Below are positions 1 to 6,670 of a stretch of DNA of 13,324 nt, one piece after another. Position 1 is the stretch's first letter; the number at the start of each line of letters is the position of its first letter. Source of the stretch: Rhodococcus sp. (in: high G+C Gram-positive bacteria) (GTDB taxonomy: Bacteria > Actinomycetota > Actinomycetes > Mycobacteriales > Mycobacteriaceae); the NCBI GenBank assembly GCA_012515885.1, contig JAAYXN010000260.1, positions 1-13,324 of the forward strand, written 5' to 3'. Position numbers and translations under genes: made by a program. The notes beneath the pieces are model-generated. The model was not told the origin of the DNA and made no database searches. It saw only the letters and a program-made list of their open reading frames with translations.

Positions 1-1031
1 ATGAGCACTCGCTCGCTACCGTCGAACCCAGCCTTGGACGGATTTCCTCAGATCTGGCCCGCGGATTGGTGTGGTCCGCGCTGTGGAACGCCACCCGTGA
101 CGGCCAACTGAGTGTCGAAAAATACCTGACAATTGCGCAGCGACATGCGCCCGCCGAATCCAACAACGTGCTGCTCGTGTCGGTGCTCGCCAACGTTGCC
201 TTCGCGATCGACCGCTACGTCCCCGCACAGCAACAGACGCACGCGTGGCATAGCTGGATTGACACCACGTGGCGCCAACTCGGCGAAGCCGAACCCGGCA
301 GCGACGCCCAGGTGACGTGGGCGCGGGCCCTCGCTGCTGCGGCTGCGCACGATGACCGATACGCCGCGCAGATCCGCAGTGGTCTGAACGACGCTGATAG
401 CCAGGACTGGAACCCTAAAGGCGCAGACGGTGACCGCTTGCTGGCCGATCCAGAATTGCGGTGGGCACTATGGCGGGCGCTGGCCGCGACCGGTCACGCA
501 ACCACCGAAGACCTCGACGGTGAGCTAGCCCGTGACAACACAGCGAGCGGCCGCACCGCGCACCTGCGGGCACGCATGTCGATTCCAGGAACACAGGTCA
601 AAGCGGGGGCGTGGACGCAGATCACTGGGCGTGATGCGCCCGGTGAGGCTCTAGCTGGCGAACCGGCGCTTACTAACGACCAGCTCGACGCCGTCATCGA
701 TGGTTTTCAGGCGGGATCGCAGCCGAATGACTGGAAGTATGTCGACGACTACTTCGCGCTGCTGCTGCCGGTGTGGGAGGGATGGAGCATCGAACTTGCA
801 CGCCGATTCGTGCTGGGGCTCTTTCCGCACCCAGGCGCGGGAGAAATCACGGTTGGCGGTGATGGCGTCGTCAGTGACACCTTGCTGGTAAGGGATGCCG
901 TGCTGGAAAAGGCCGATCGGTGGCTTGAGCAGAACAACGACTCGCCAGCTGCCGTCCGTCGACTTGTCGTCGAACAACGCGATCACTATGCCCGCGCGTT
1001 ACGGTTGCGCGTCATGAATGCTTCGTTGTGA
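1..1031 (+). CDS. pepN: Aminopeptidase N, C-terminal part (5' end outside window)
   Basis: This is the 3' part of a gene that enters from the left edge. Reading is open from base 3 with no start needed, and 342 residues are visible up to TGA at 1029-1031. The fragment begins within a helical repeat region (residues SSDLARGLVWSALWN, then TRDGQLSVEKYL) and continues through helices such as DPELRWALWRALAATG and VDDYFALLLPVWEG. This matches the ERAP1-like C-terminal domain of actinobacterial M1 aminopeptidase N, a cytosolic zinc peptidase that removes N-terminal residues from peptides. The GAMEN and HEXXH zinc motifs that would prove activity lie upstream, outside the window. Full-length actinobacterial PepN is about 850-860 residues, so roughly 40% is seen. 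The gene is followed by a 170-bp gap before pgsA2, in which no clear terminator or promoter was found. Family assignment is from recognition of the domain; the exact substrate range cannot be inferred. Confidence 0.85.
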   Translation, partial: EHSLATVEPSLGRISSDLARGLVWSALWNATRDGQLSVEKYLTIAQRHAPAESNNVLLVSVLANVAFAIDRYVPAQQQTHAWHSWIDTTWRQLGEAEPGSDAQVTWARALAAAAAHDDRYAAQIRSGLNDADSQDWNPKGADGDRLLADPELRWALWRALAATGHATTEDLDGELARDNTASGRTAHLRARMSIPGTQVKAGAWTQITGRDAPGEALAGEPALTNDQLDAVIDGFQAGSQPNDWKYVDDYFALLLPVWEGWSIELARRFVLGLFPHPGAGEITVGGDGVVSDTLLVRDAVLEKADRWLEQNNDSPAAVRRLVVEQRDHYARALRLRVMNASL

Positions 1032-1201
1032 ATCGCTGGTTGCGAAAGACGCCGGGGCGGCCTCGCGGTGATCGCGGCACGCGGATTGATCAGCGAGCGC
1101 CGTACAGTTGCGGCAGCGTAAGGCAGGCTGCGGCGTACATCGATAGCAGGCATCCCGGTAAACAGGCACGTCGTTAGAGCGAGAGAGGGGAGAGGTCCTC
1201 G

Positions 1202-1858
1202 GTGGGTTCTGCACAACCGGAGATGGTTCGCACAGATCGGATTGCGACGATCCCCAACGCACTGAGTGCTCTGCGACTCATCGGCGTCCCAGTTTTCGTC
1301 TACTTGCTGCTGGTTGTTCACGCAGACGGATGGGCGCTAGCGCTACTGATGATCAGTGGTGCGACCGACTGGCTAGACGGCAAACTCGCGCGCGTGCTCG
1401 GCCAGGCATCGAAACTCGGTGCGATCCTCGACCCACTGGTAGACCGCCTCTACGTCGTCGCCACGTTGGTGGCGTTCGTGGCACGCGACTTCATCCCCTG
1501 GTGGGTCGCCGCAATTCTGATCGGCCGAGACCTCGTATTGGCCGCAGCCTTACCCATCTATCGCCGACGCGGGATGGCGCCGCCAGAAGTCATCTACCTC
1601 GGCAAAGCGGCAACATTTGCCCTGATGTGTGGACTGCCGCTGATCTTGGCTGGCCAACTTGAGTTCCCCGGCGTCGCCGCCGTACATGCGTGCGGTGTCG
1701 CGTTGCTGGTCTGGGGAACGGCCCTCTATGTGTGGACTGGGCTGCTGTATCTCCTCGAAGCGGGAGTGGTAGCCAGATCGGTTCCCGTATCCACGACGCC
1801 GCGAGGCGACTCGACGGCAAAGCCGTCAGGCGAAAATTCTGCCGGGGGAGCGCAGTGA
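1202..1858 (+). CDS. pgsA2: CDP-alcohol phosphatidyltransferase (PgsA-like)
   Basis: This 218-residue integral membrane enzyme carries the complete CDP-alcohol phosphatidyltransferase signature D-x2-DG-x2-AR-x8-G-x3-D-x3-D. The metal-binding aspartates are D56, D59, D77 and D81. About five or six hydrophobic segments surround it, at roughly residues 25-40, 44-54, 84-115, 133-155 and 158-187. Such enzymes swap CMP of a CDP-lipid for an alcohol head group at the cytoplasmic membrane. The annotated M. tuberculosis counterpart is a probable CDP-diacylglycerol-glycerol-3-phosphate phosphatidyltransferase (PgsA2), but the acceptor alcohol cannot be read from the motif. The GTG start at 1202 is chosen because GGGGAGAGG at 1187-1195 is a good ribosome site 6 nt upstream; an ATG at 1223 lacks spacing. 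The C-terminal 30 residues are hydrophilic and low-complexity. The stop codon overlaps the ATG of the next gene (TGATG), which indicates translational coupling with the DUF881 gene. Confidence 0.88.
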   Translation: MGSAQPEMVRTDRIATIPNALSALRLIGVPVFVYLLLVVHADGWALALLMISGATDWLDGKLARVLGQASKLGAILDPLVDRLYVVATLVAFVARDFIPWWVAAILIGRDLVLAAALPIYRRRGMAPPEVIYLGKAATFALMCGLPLILAGQLEFPGVAAVHACGVALLVWGTALYVWTGLLYLLEAGVVARSVPVSTTPRGDSTAKPSGENSAGGAQ

Positions 1859-2748
1859 TGGATAGGTCTGACCCTCAGGTGCAGCGCAACCCGGTCCCCT
1901 CCCTGCTGCGTTCGCTGATGCGTGAGCATCTTGATCCCGGCTACCGGGCGGCCGCGGACGCTCGCGAACACGCTCATACGAGGACGAGTCGACTGCCGTC
2001 AGCGCTGTGGTTGGCGCTCGGCGCGGTGATGATCGTTGCACTGCTGTCCTACGCTGCCGTCGACGCGGCGGAACGAATCCCCGGAAACCGTGCGGATCAG
2101 GCGGAACTGCGTAGCGCAGTGCGCGACGCCGAAGATCGTGTCGCGGCAATGGAACATCGATACGACGAGCTTGCCGCCACCGTCGATAGTGCGCGCACCA
2201 CCGCACTCGCCGGCGACGAGCAGGGCGCCCCGATTCTGCGTGATCTCAGTGTCGTCGAAGGCGGCGCAGCCCTAGAGCCCGTGCATGGTCCTGGGCTCGT
2301 GGTGACCCTCACCGACCCGCCGCCGCGGCCCGGTCTCTCGGACTCGGCGCAGCGCACCGTCACTGGTCGCGCGGTAGTCCTGGACCGTGACCTCCAAATG
2401 GTGGTTAACGCCCTGTGGCGGGACGGCGCGGAAGCAGTTGCCGTCGACGGTGTCCGCGTTGGCCCCAACGTGACTATCCGTCAGGCAGGCGGCGCGATGC
2501 TGGTCGATAACCGTCCGGTGTTCTCGCCCTACGAAGTAGCTGCAATCGGTCCGGCAGGAGCGCTGGAAACCGGGTTCGTGGTGAGCGACGCGTACCTGCG
2601 GATGTCGAGCGTCAAACAGCTGTATGGCATCGGATTTGCCGTTGCAGCGAGCGACGACATCAACCTTCCCGCAGCATCGATGCGGGGTTTGCATGAAGCG
2701 ACAACACGTGAATCAACCCACTACTCAAGCACATCGGGAGAACGCTGA
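1858..2748 (+). CDS. DUF881 membrane-anchored protein, first copy (Rv1823-like)
   Basis: This 296-residue protein has unknown function. A cytoplasmic N-terminus of about 47 residues is followed by one transmembrane helix (about 48-69), a charged predicted coiled coil (about 79-113), and the DUF881 domain (about 144-275), which opens with HGPGLVVTLTDPP and includes the ALWRDGAEAVAVDGVR segment. The predicted topology places the coiled coil and domain outside the membrane. The ATG at 1858 is chosen because it overlaps the pgsA2 stop and has GGGGGAG at 1844-1850, 7 nt upstream; the frame stays open further upstream inside pgsA2, but that extension would be an antisense-free shadow. It sits first in a DUF881-DUF1290-DUF881 trio. 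In Bacillus subtilis the DUF881 proteins YlxW and YlxX and the small basic protein Sbp are encoded next to ftsA-ftsZ, which hints at a cell-envelope or division role. No catalytic motif is visible. Confidence 0.85.
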   Translation: MDRSDPQVQRNPVPSLLRSLMREHLDPGYRAAADAREHAHTRTSRLPSALWLALGAVMIVALLSYAAVDAAERIPGNRADQAELRSAVRDAEDRVAAMEHRYDELAATVDSARTTALAGDEQGAPILRDLSVVEGGAALEPVHGPGLVVTLTDPPPRPGLSDSAQRTVTGRAVVLDRDLQMVVNALWRDGAEAVAVDGVRVGPNVTIRQAGGAMLVDNRPVFSPYEVAAIGPAGALETGFVVSDAYLRMSSVKQLYGIGFAVAASDDINLPAASMRGLHEATTRESTHYSSTSGER

Positions 2749-2749
2749 C

Positions 2750-3136
2750 GTGAACATGAAACAGACGCACACCCAGCAGAAAGCTGGTGGGATCTCGCCA
2801 GCAATCTATGGGCTGGCCGCTCTGATTGTGGGCATCGTTCTCGGGGTTGTTTTTAGCCCCAGCGTGCCCGACGCGGTACAGCCGTACCTGCCGATCGCAG
2901 TCGTTGCGGCACTCGATGCAGTGTTCGGCGGTTTGCGCGCGTACCTCGATGAGATTTTCGACGCGAAAGTCTTCGTCGTGTCCTTCGTCTTCAACGTGAT
3001 GGTTGCGGCGCTCATCGTGTGGCTCGGCGACCAACTCGGTGTGGGAACGCAGCTATCGACAGCAATCATAGTCGTCCTCGGAATCCGCATCTTCGGCAAC
3101 GCAGCCGCCCTTCGACGCCGACTGCTCGGGGCCTGA
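2750..3136 (+). CDS. sbp: Small basic protein, DUF1290 (Sbp family)
   Basis: This 128-residue protein is mostly hydrophobic. It has likely membrane segments at about 18-35, 45-62, 75-93 and 102-118, and a short basic C-terminus ending LRRRLLGA. The central block FGGLRAYLDEIFDAKVF and the GIRIFGN motif near residue 111 are characteristic of the DUF1290/Sbp family; M. tuberculosis Rv1824 is of similar size. The GTG at 2750 is taken as start because GGGAG at 2736-2740 lies 9 nt upstream; an in-frame ATG at 2756 is the alternative and removes only two residues. It starts 1 bp after the upstream DUF881 stop and ends 1 bp before the next DUF881 gene, so the three are almost certainly one transcript. 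Function is unknown; the conserved pairing with DUF881 proteins suggests they form a membrane complex. That complex is inference. Confidence 0.87.
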   Translation: MNMKQTHTQQKAGGISPAIYGLAALIVGIVLGVVFSPSVPDAVQPYLPIAVVAALDAVFGGLRAYLDEIFDAKVFVVSFVFNVMVAALIVWLGDQLGVGTQLSTAIIVVLGIRIFGNAAALRRRLLGA

Positions 3137-3137
3137 C

Positions 3138-3947
3138 ATGGCAGGTGAAGGCAGGCACGAACTGCGCCAACAAGAAGGCCACGAATCGGCTAACTCCCGC
3201 GAATCGGCAATCTCCCACGAATTAACTGGGCCCGCCGCTCGCCGCGGCGCCGCACGGCATTCACACAGTGTGTTCGCGTTTCTCGCGGTCCTACTGCTCG
3301 CCGGCCTCGGTATCGCTATTGCGACACAGGTGAAAACAACCGGATCCGGAGACGCTCTCGATTCGGCAAGCCCCGGCGATCTGCTGGTCGTCCTCGACAC
3401 CGTCACCAGACGCGAGGCGGCGCTGCGTCAGCAAATTTCTGAACTTGAACAAACCCTCAGCGAACTTCAGCAGGGCGGCGGCGCCGGAGCTGCCCTGGAA
3501 CAGGCCCGTACTCGACTCGATTCGCTATCGGTACAGGTCGGTACCGTCGCCGCGACCGGTCCGGGAGTGACTCTGAGCGTCACCGACCCACATCGTGGAG
3601 TGGGCGGCGATGTGATTCTCGACCTAATTCAAGAACTGCGTGCCGCAGGCGCCGAAGCCATTGAAGTACGAGACGATCGCGGCAACGCACAGCGCGTAGG
3701 AGTCGATTCGTGGGTAGGCGGAACAGGCGGAAATGTCGAGATCGACGGACAATTGATGACCGCACCGTATACCGTTCTCGCGATTGGTGATCCACCAACA
3801 TTGGCTGCTGCGTTGAACATTCCCGGTGGTGTCGTCGATCACGTTGCCCGCAGCGGAGGGCGCGTAGAAATCGAACAAACCGAGCAGCTCGACGTAGTCG
3901 CCTTGCGAGAGATTAAGCCGCGCCAATACGCTCAGCCTAGTAATTGA
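3138..3947 (+). CDS. DUF881 membrane-anchored protein, second copy (Rv1825-like)
   Basis: This 269-residue paralogue of the protein encoded two genes upstream has the same layout. A hydrophilic cytoplasmic tail (1-43) precedes one transmembrane helix (about 44-64), a coiled coil rich in Leu/Glu/Gln (about 88-138), and the DUF881 domain (about 140-260) with ATGPGVTLSVTDP at its start and AGAEAIEVRD in the middle. Compared with the first copy, the loop after the TDP motif is shorter (PHRGVGGD instead of a Pro-rich 20-residue stretch). The N-terminal tail contains a short repeat (HESANS-RESAIS-HELT) from an 18-bp DNA repeat at 3180-3220. The ATG at 3138 follows the DUF1290 stop by 1 bp and has no strong ribosome site, so translation is probably coupled. 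Function is unknown. Two non-identical copies on either side of DUF1290 would suit a hetero-oligomer, which is inference. Confidence 0.84.
   Translation: MAGEGRHELRQQEGHESANSRESAISHELTGPAARRGAARHSHSVFAFLAVLLLAGLGIAIATQVKTTGSGDALDSASPGDLLVVLDTVTRREAALRQQISELEQTLSELQQGGGAGAALEQARTRLDSLSVQVGTVAATGPGVTLSVTDPHRGVGGDVILDLIQELRAAGAEAIEVRDDRGNAQRVGVDSWVGGTGGNVEIDGQLMTAPYTVLAIGDPPTLAAALNIPGGVVDHVARSGGRVEIEQTEQLDVVALREIKPRQYAQPSN
3180..3220 (+). repeat. Short 18-bp tandem repeat inside the second DUF881 gene
   Basis: Two imperfect 18-bp units (3180-3197 and 3198-3215) and the start of a third (3216 on) share the core CGAATCGGC followed by a TCC end. They keep frame and encode the repeated hexapeptide HESANS / RESAIS / HELT in the cytoplasmic tail. 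Probably slippage in a tolerant linker. Confidence 0.6.
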
Positions 3948-3987
3948 TGTACCAGCAGTTCGACAGCCCTGTGAAAGGAAGCCACCA

Positions 3988-4392
3988 GTGAGTGAGCTCG
4001 CCATCCCCGCCGACCTTCGCTACACGGCCGAACACGAGTGGGTGCAGCGCACCGGCGCCACAACGGTCCGCGTCGGAATCACGGATTTCGCGCAGTCACA
4101 GCTCGGTGACGTGGTTTTCGTGCAGCTTCCTGCTGCCCAGTCGTCGGTGACGGCAGGAGAGACCTTCGGTGAGGTCGAATCCACGAAGAGCGTTTCCGAC
4201 ATCTACGCACCGCTCACAGCGACGGTGTTGGCGGTCAACGACGCATTGGATGCGAGCCCGGAACTTGTTAATTCAGGGCCCTACACCGAGGGCTGGCTCG
4301 TCGATCTTGAGGTGGCAGATGAAGCCGCACTCGACGCAGCTTTGGCGGACATGCTCGACGCTTCCGGTTACGAAGCGATAACAAACGGATAG
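3988..4392 (+). CDS. gcvH: Glycine cleavage system H protein
   Basis: This 134-residue protein is the lipoyl carrier of the glycine cleavage system. It shuttles the methylamine group from GcvP to GcvT and is re-oxidised by lipoamide dehydrogenase in the cytosol. The full family pattern is present: an N-terminal RYTAEHEWV block, the GITDFAQSQLGDVVFVQLP strand region, and the lipoylation site GEVESTKSVSD with the acceptor lysine at K67. Late conserved segments NDAL and EGWLVDL follow. Length is normal for GcvH (about 125-135). The GTG start at 3988 has AAAGGAAG at 3974-3981, 6 nt upstream. It lies 40 bp after the second DUF881 gene, so read-through from that operon is possible. Its partner gcvP is 3.6 kb downstream, and gcvT is not in the window. 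No glycine riboswitch is visible upstream of gcvH itself, in contrast to gcvP. Confidence 0.96.
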   Translation: MSELAIPADLRYTAEHEWVQRTGATTVRVGITDFAQSQLGDVVFVQLPAAQSSVTAGETFGEVESTKSVSDIYAPLTATVLAVNDALDASPELVNSGPYTEGWLVDLEVADEAALDAALADMLDASGYEAITNG

Positions 4393-4629
4393 TTCGGTGG
4401 CACTGGGCTTTCGGCACTTAGTGCATGTGAGCTGGTAGCCGGTGAGTACTGAGGTAAGTCCCGCTACACGTTGAGGCGTGTGCAGGGTAGGTTCAAAGCA
4501 CTGCGTTCGGGTATGAATGGGCAGCCATGGATGAGCAGCGTCTAGCCAGCCGCGCCGCATTACGACCAGAACCAGGGCAGCGTGTCGTCCGGTAAGTCAC
4601 ACCGGGCGAGAATTACGAGGAGGACAACG

Positions 4630-5127
4630 GTGAGCGAGAACGGGAACGACGCGGCATTTGGGGAGACGCCAGCGGAGACCACTTCGGTGTTCCGCGCAGA
4701 TTTTCTGAGCGAGCTCGATAACTCCTCCGCAACGACCGGAACCGAGACCCCAGTTTCCGGCGTGGAAGGGCTTCCAGCGGGTTCAGCCCTGCTCGTAGTG
4801 AAACGCGGACCCAACGCGGGCTCGCGCTTCCTGCTTGATCAGCCCACCACCTCTGCAGGCCGCCACCCTGACAGCGACATTTTCCTCGACGATGTCACCG
4901 TCAGCCGTCGCCACGCAGAGTTCCGTCAAGAAGACGACGCCTTCCAGGTCGTCGACGTCGGAAGCCTCAATGGCACGTACGTCAACCGCGAGCCGGTTGA
5001 TTCCGCAGTGCTGGTAAACGGTGACGAGGTGCAGATCGGCAAGTTCCGCTTGGTGTTCCTGACCGGTCCCCGTCCCACGGGCGGATCGCAGATCGGTGAG
5101 ACGCCGGCAGGTGCAGGTAGCCAGTGA
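4630..5127 (+). CDS. garA: GarA/OdhI-type FHA regulator of 2-oxoglutarate metabolism
   Basis: This 165-residue forkhead-associated protein matches GarA of Mycobacterium (162 aa) and OdhI of Corynebacterium. In those species the unphosphorylated form binds and inhibits the 2-oxoglutarate dehydrogenase complex and affects glutamate enzymes. Phosphorylation of an N-terminal ETTS motif by PknB or PknG makes the FHA domain bind its own tail and releases the targets. Here ETTSVFRADFL is intact (E16, T17, T18, S19). The FHA domain spans about 52-145 and keeps the phosphothreonine-binding residues: G77-R78, S92 and R94-H95 in VTVSRRHAEF, and N114 in GSLNGTYVN. The GTG at 4630 is chosen because GAGGAGG at 4617-4623 lies 6 nt upstream; an in-frame GTG at 4582 lacks a comparable site. 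The stop overlaps the ftsR start by 4 bp (GTGA). The 237-bp upstream gap should hold its promoter, but no convincing one was seen. Confidence 0.96.
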   Translation: MSENGNDAAFGETPAETTSVFRADFLSELDNSSATTGTETPVSGVEGLPAGSALLVVKRGPNAGSRFLLDQPTTSAGRHPDSDIFLDDVTVSRRHAEFRQEDDAFQVVDVGSLNGTYVNREPVDSAVLVNGDEVQIGKFRLVFLTGPRPTGGSQIGETPAGAGSQ

Positions 5128-5861
5128 CCGCGGTACGGCAGCCGGCTCCGTCGGGAATGTCGATCGGTAGCGTGCTTGACCGATTACGTCCCGACTTTCC
5201 GGATGTGACGATCTCGAAGATTCGCTTCCTCGAAGCGGAGGGGCTGGTGAGCCCCGAGCGCACCCCCTCAGGATACCGACGGTTCTCGGTCGCTGACTGC
5301 GAACGCCTGCGCTATGTGCTGACCGCGCAGCGCGATCAATACCTACCGCTCAAGGTCATCAAGGAACAGCTTGAGGCCATTGATCGCGGCGCGGCCACGG
5401 TCAGCGCGGTCGACGCGCCGCCGCGGCGGCCCCGCGCTCTGGCTGTTGCTCCCGGTGAGGTTTCTCCCGAGGAGTTTCGTACCCAGCGTGAGGTGCGGAT
5501 CTCCCGTGAAGTTATTCGGGAGCGTTCCGGTATCGACGACAAGTTCCTCACCGAGTTGATCCGTGCGGGTCTCGTCGTTCCGGGCCCCGCGGGTTTCTTC
5601 GACGAAAACTCGGTGACGCTTGCGCGTACCGCAAAGGCAATGTCGGAATTTGGTCTTGAGGTGCGTCACCTGCGTGCCTTCAAGTTGGCGGCCGATCGCG
5701 AAGCGAGCCTTGTCGCTCAAATTGCAGGCCCCGTAGCCAAAGGCCGCGACGCCGGTGCCCGCGACCGTGCCGAGGAAATGGTGCGGGAGTTGGCGGCGCT
5801 GTCACTGACCCTGCACACGTGTTTGGTCAAGTCCGCCGTTCGCGGCGCGCTCGATCGCTGA
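5124..5861 (+). CDS. ftsR: MerR-family regulator FtsR (Rv1828-like)
   Basis: This 245-residue DNA-binding protein has an N-terminal MerR winged helix-turn-helix (about 12-80: MSIGSVLDRLRPDFPDVTIS, then KIRFLEAEGLVSP, SGYRRFS and YLPLKVIKEQL). A Pro/Ala linker (about 93-118) leads to a C-terminal helical domain (about 126-240) with ISREVIRERSGIDDKFLTELIRAGLV, which resembles a second helix-turn-helix-like fold rather than a metal- or drug-binding pocket. The orthologue in Corynebacterium glutamicum, FtsR, activates ftsZ, and the M. tuberculosis orthologue is Rv1828. No cysteine cluster for metal sensing is present. The GTG start at 5124 overlaps the garA stop and gives the N-terminus MTAVRQPAPSG; an in-frame ATG at 5157 directly before SIGSV is possible. 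Coupling to garA suggests that division control and 2-oxoglutarate control are co-expressed; that link is inference. Confidence 0.93.
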   Translation: MTAVRQPAPSGMSIGSVLDRLRPDFPDVTISKIRFLEAEGLVSPERTPSGYRRFSVADCERLRYVLTAQRDQYLPLKVIKEQLEAIDRGAATVSAVDAPPRRPRALAVAPGEVSPEEFRTQREVRISREVIRERSGIDDKFLTELIRAGLVVPGPAGFFDENSVTLARTAKAMSEFGLEVRHLRAFKLAADREASLVAQIAGPVAKGRDAGARDRAEEMVRELAALSLTLHTCLVKSAVRGALDR

Positions 5862-6012
5862 GCAGTCCCTCGTCGCGCAACATTCCCCAGTAGCAGTTAG
5901 TGCAGTAGGGATTGACGCAGTAGGGGATCGGCAGGTCGTCGCCGTGCGTGATGTCTGATAGAGCCGCGGTTACTGAAAATTTTGCAGTCCCAGCTAGTCG
6001 ATTGCCCGACAC
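5827..6012 (-). CDS. Possible small Cys-rich protein, antisense (doubtful)
   Basis: A minus-strand open frame ends at 5827-5829 (TGA), overlapping the last 35 bp of ftsR tail to tail. The last 45 or so residues read IPYCVNPYCTNCYWGMLRDE followed by a basic end (RARRERRT). They contain a C-x4-C-x2-C pattern, a repeated PYC-x-N unit, and mostly G/C third positions. The two repeat units differ partly by a synonymous change (AAT versus AAC for Asn), as expected of coding DNA. Against it, no convincing start is seen. GTG at 6012 and ATG at 6021 both lack a ribosome site, and the codons between them and the Cys block are A/T-rich and poor. It could be a small zinc-knuckle protein, the remnant of one, or a chance frame. 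Confidence 0.22.
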   Translation of the reverse strand: MSGNRLAGTAKFSVTAALSDITHGDDLPIPYCVNPYCTNCYWGMLRDEGLLSDRARRERRT

Positions 6013-6020
6013 AATTCGCA

Positions 6021-6026
6021 TAGAAT
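6021..6026 (+). promoter_or_regulatory. Candidate -10 box for the DUF151 nuclease gene
   Basis: TAGAAT fits the actinobacterial TANNNT -10 consensus. It lies about 100 bp before the ATG at 6126 in an otherwise A/T-richer patch after the ftsR stop. No -35 is seen at 16-18 bp; TTGCCC at 6002-6007 is only 13 bp away. Weak call. Confidence 0.25.
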
Positions 6027-6125
6027 CCGGTGAGACAGCGCCGATTCTTAGGTCACCCGTGAGGGCTACCCCGCTGGGGCCACCCATGAGGCCGGACAGG
6101 CCGATCCAGGTTGGAGGCAGACGCG

Positions 6126-6599
6126 ATGAGCGAAATGCATGTGATCGGTGTTCGTGTGGAGCAGCCGCAGAACCAGCCGGTGCTGCTCCTGCGTGAGTCC
6201 AACGGCGACCGCTATCTGCCCATCTGGATTGGCCAGACCGAAGCCACCGCCATTGCCCTGGAGCAGCAGGGCGTCGAGCCCGCTCGGCCTCTCACCCATG
6301 ACCTCATTAAGAACATGATTGAGCTTTTCGGCCGCAACTTGGTTGAGGTTCGGATCGTCGACCTTCAAGAGGGCACGTTCTTCGCCGATCTCGTTTTTGA
6401 TGGAGAGACCACGCTTTCTGCCCGTCCGTCCGATTCCATCGCGCTTGCCCTTCGTGCCGGTGTTCCCATCTTCGCTGAAGAGTCGGTGCTGGCTGAGGCC
6501 GGTTTGGTGATGCCGGACGAGCGCGAGGACGAGGTAGAAAAATTCAAAGAATTTCTCGAGTCCGTGTCGCCGGACGATTTCAAGGCCACTGACGGATAG
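6126..6599 (+). CDS. DUF151 / bifunctional nuclease-family protein (Rv1829-like)
   Basis: This 157-residue protein belongs to the DUF151 (BFN) family. Recognisable blocks are MHVIGVRVEQPQNQPVLLLRE, RYLPIWIGQTEATAIALEQQGV, RPLTHDLIKNM and LSARPSDSIALALRAGVPIF, together covering residues 4-120. A short acidic tail follows (EREDEVEKFKEFL). Some family members degrade RNA and DNA, and a Thermotoga member has a known fold, but the role in Mycobacteriales is not established. I see no classical nuclease motif. The ATG at 6126 has GGAGG at 6113-6117, 8 nt upstream, and an earlier in-frame extension is not favoured. It sits between the two MerR-type regulators ftsR and resR, an order kept in M. tuberculosis (Rv1828-Rv1829-Rv1830) and Corynebacterium. 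It is separated from both by gaps of over 250 bp, so it probably has its own promoter. Confidence 0.92.
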   Translation: MSEMHVIGVRVEQPQNQPVLLLRESNGDRYLPIWIGQTEATAIALEQQGVEPARPLTHDLIKNMIELFGRNLVEVRIVDLQEGTFFADLVFDGETTLSARPSDSIALALRAGVPIFAEESVLAEAGLVMPDEREDEVEKFKEFLESVSPDDFKATDG

Positions 6600-6629
6600 A
6601 TTGCACTCTGCCGTACCAAGGAAAGTGTC

Positions 6630-6657
6630 AAACTCTCAAGTAAAGGTTGAGACTTTT
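6630..6657 (+). promoter_or_regulatory. Inverted repeat: MerR-type operator or terminator
   Basis: TCTCAA (6634-6639), a 7-nt spacer and TTGAGA (6647-6652) form a perfect 6-bp inverted repeat. A C/C mismatch and three AAA/TTT pairs extend it, and the right arm runs into TTTT (6654-6657). The core CTCAA-N7-TTGAG resembles MerR-family operators; the SoxR site has CTCAA and TTGAG arms 6 bp apart. It lies 30 bp after the nuclease stop and upstream of the resR promoter candidate. As RNA it could also act as a weak intrinsic terminator for the nuclease gene. Operator versus terminator is undecided. Confidence 0.45.
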
Positions 6658-6670
6658 CTGGCGAGTCGCG

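Noticed and set aside
1032..1201. Promoter or terminator in the pepN-pgsA2 gap
   Set aside because: Several short stems and a TTGATC/TACAGT pair were seen, but the spacer is 11 bp and the stems are 4-5 bp, not better than chance in this composition.
1690..1857. An upstream extension of the first DUF881 gene into pgsA2
   Set aside because: It would overlap pgsA2 by 169 bp. The ATG at 1858 overlaps the stop and has a strong ribosome site.
4400..4424. A hairpin (GCACT/AGTGC) after gcvH as terminator, and promoter boxes in the gcvH-garA gap
   Set aside because: The stem is only 5 bp with no T-run. TTGAGG at 4471 has no -10 box at a usual distance. The 237-bp gap probably holds the garA promoter, but I cannot place it.
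4582..4629. A longer garA start at GTG 4582
   Set aside because: There is no ribosome site before it, and GAGGAGG sits inside the extension at the correct distance from GTG 4630. The shorter protein matches the known GarA length.
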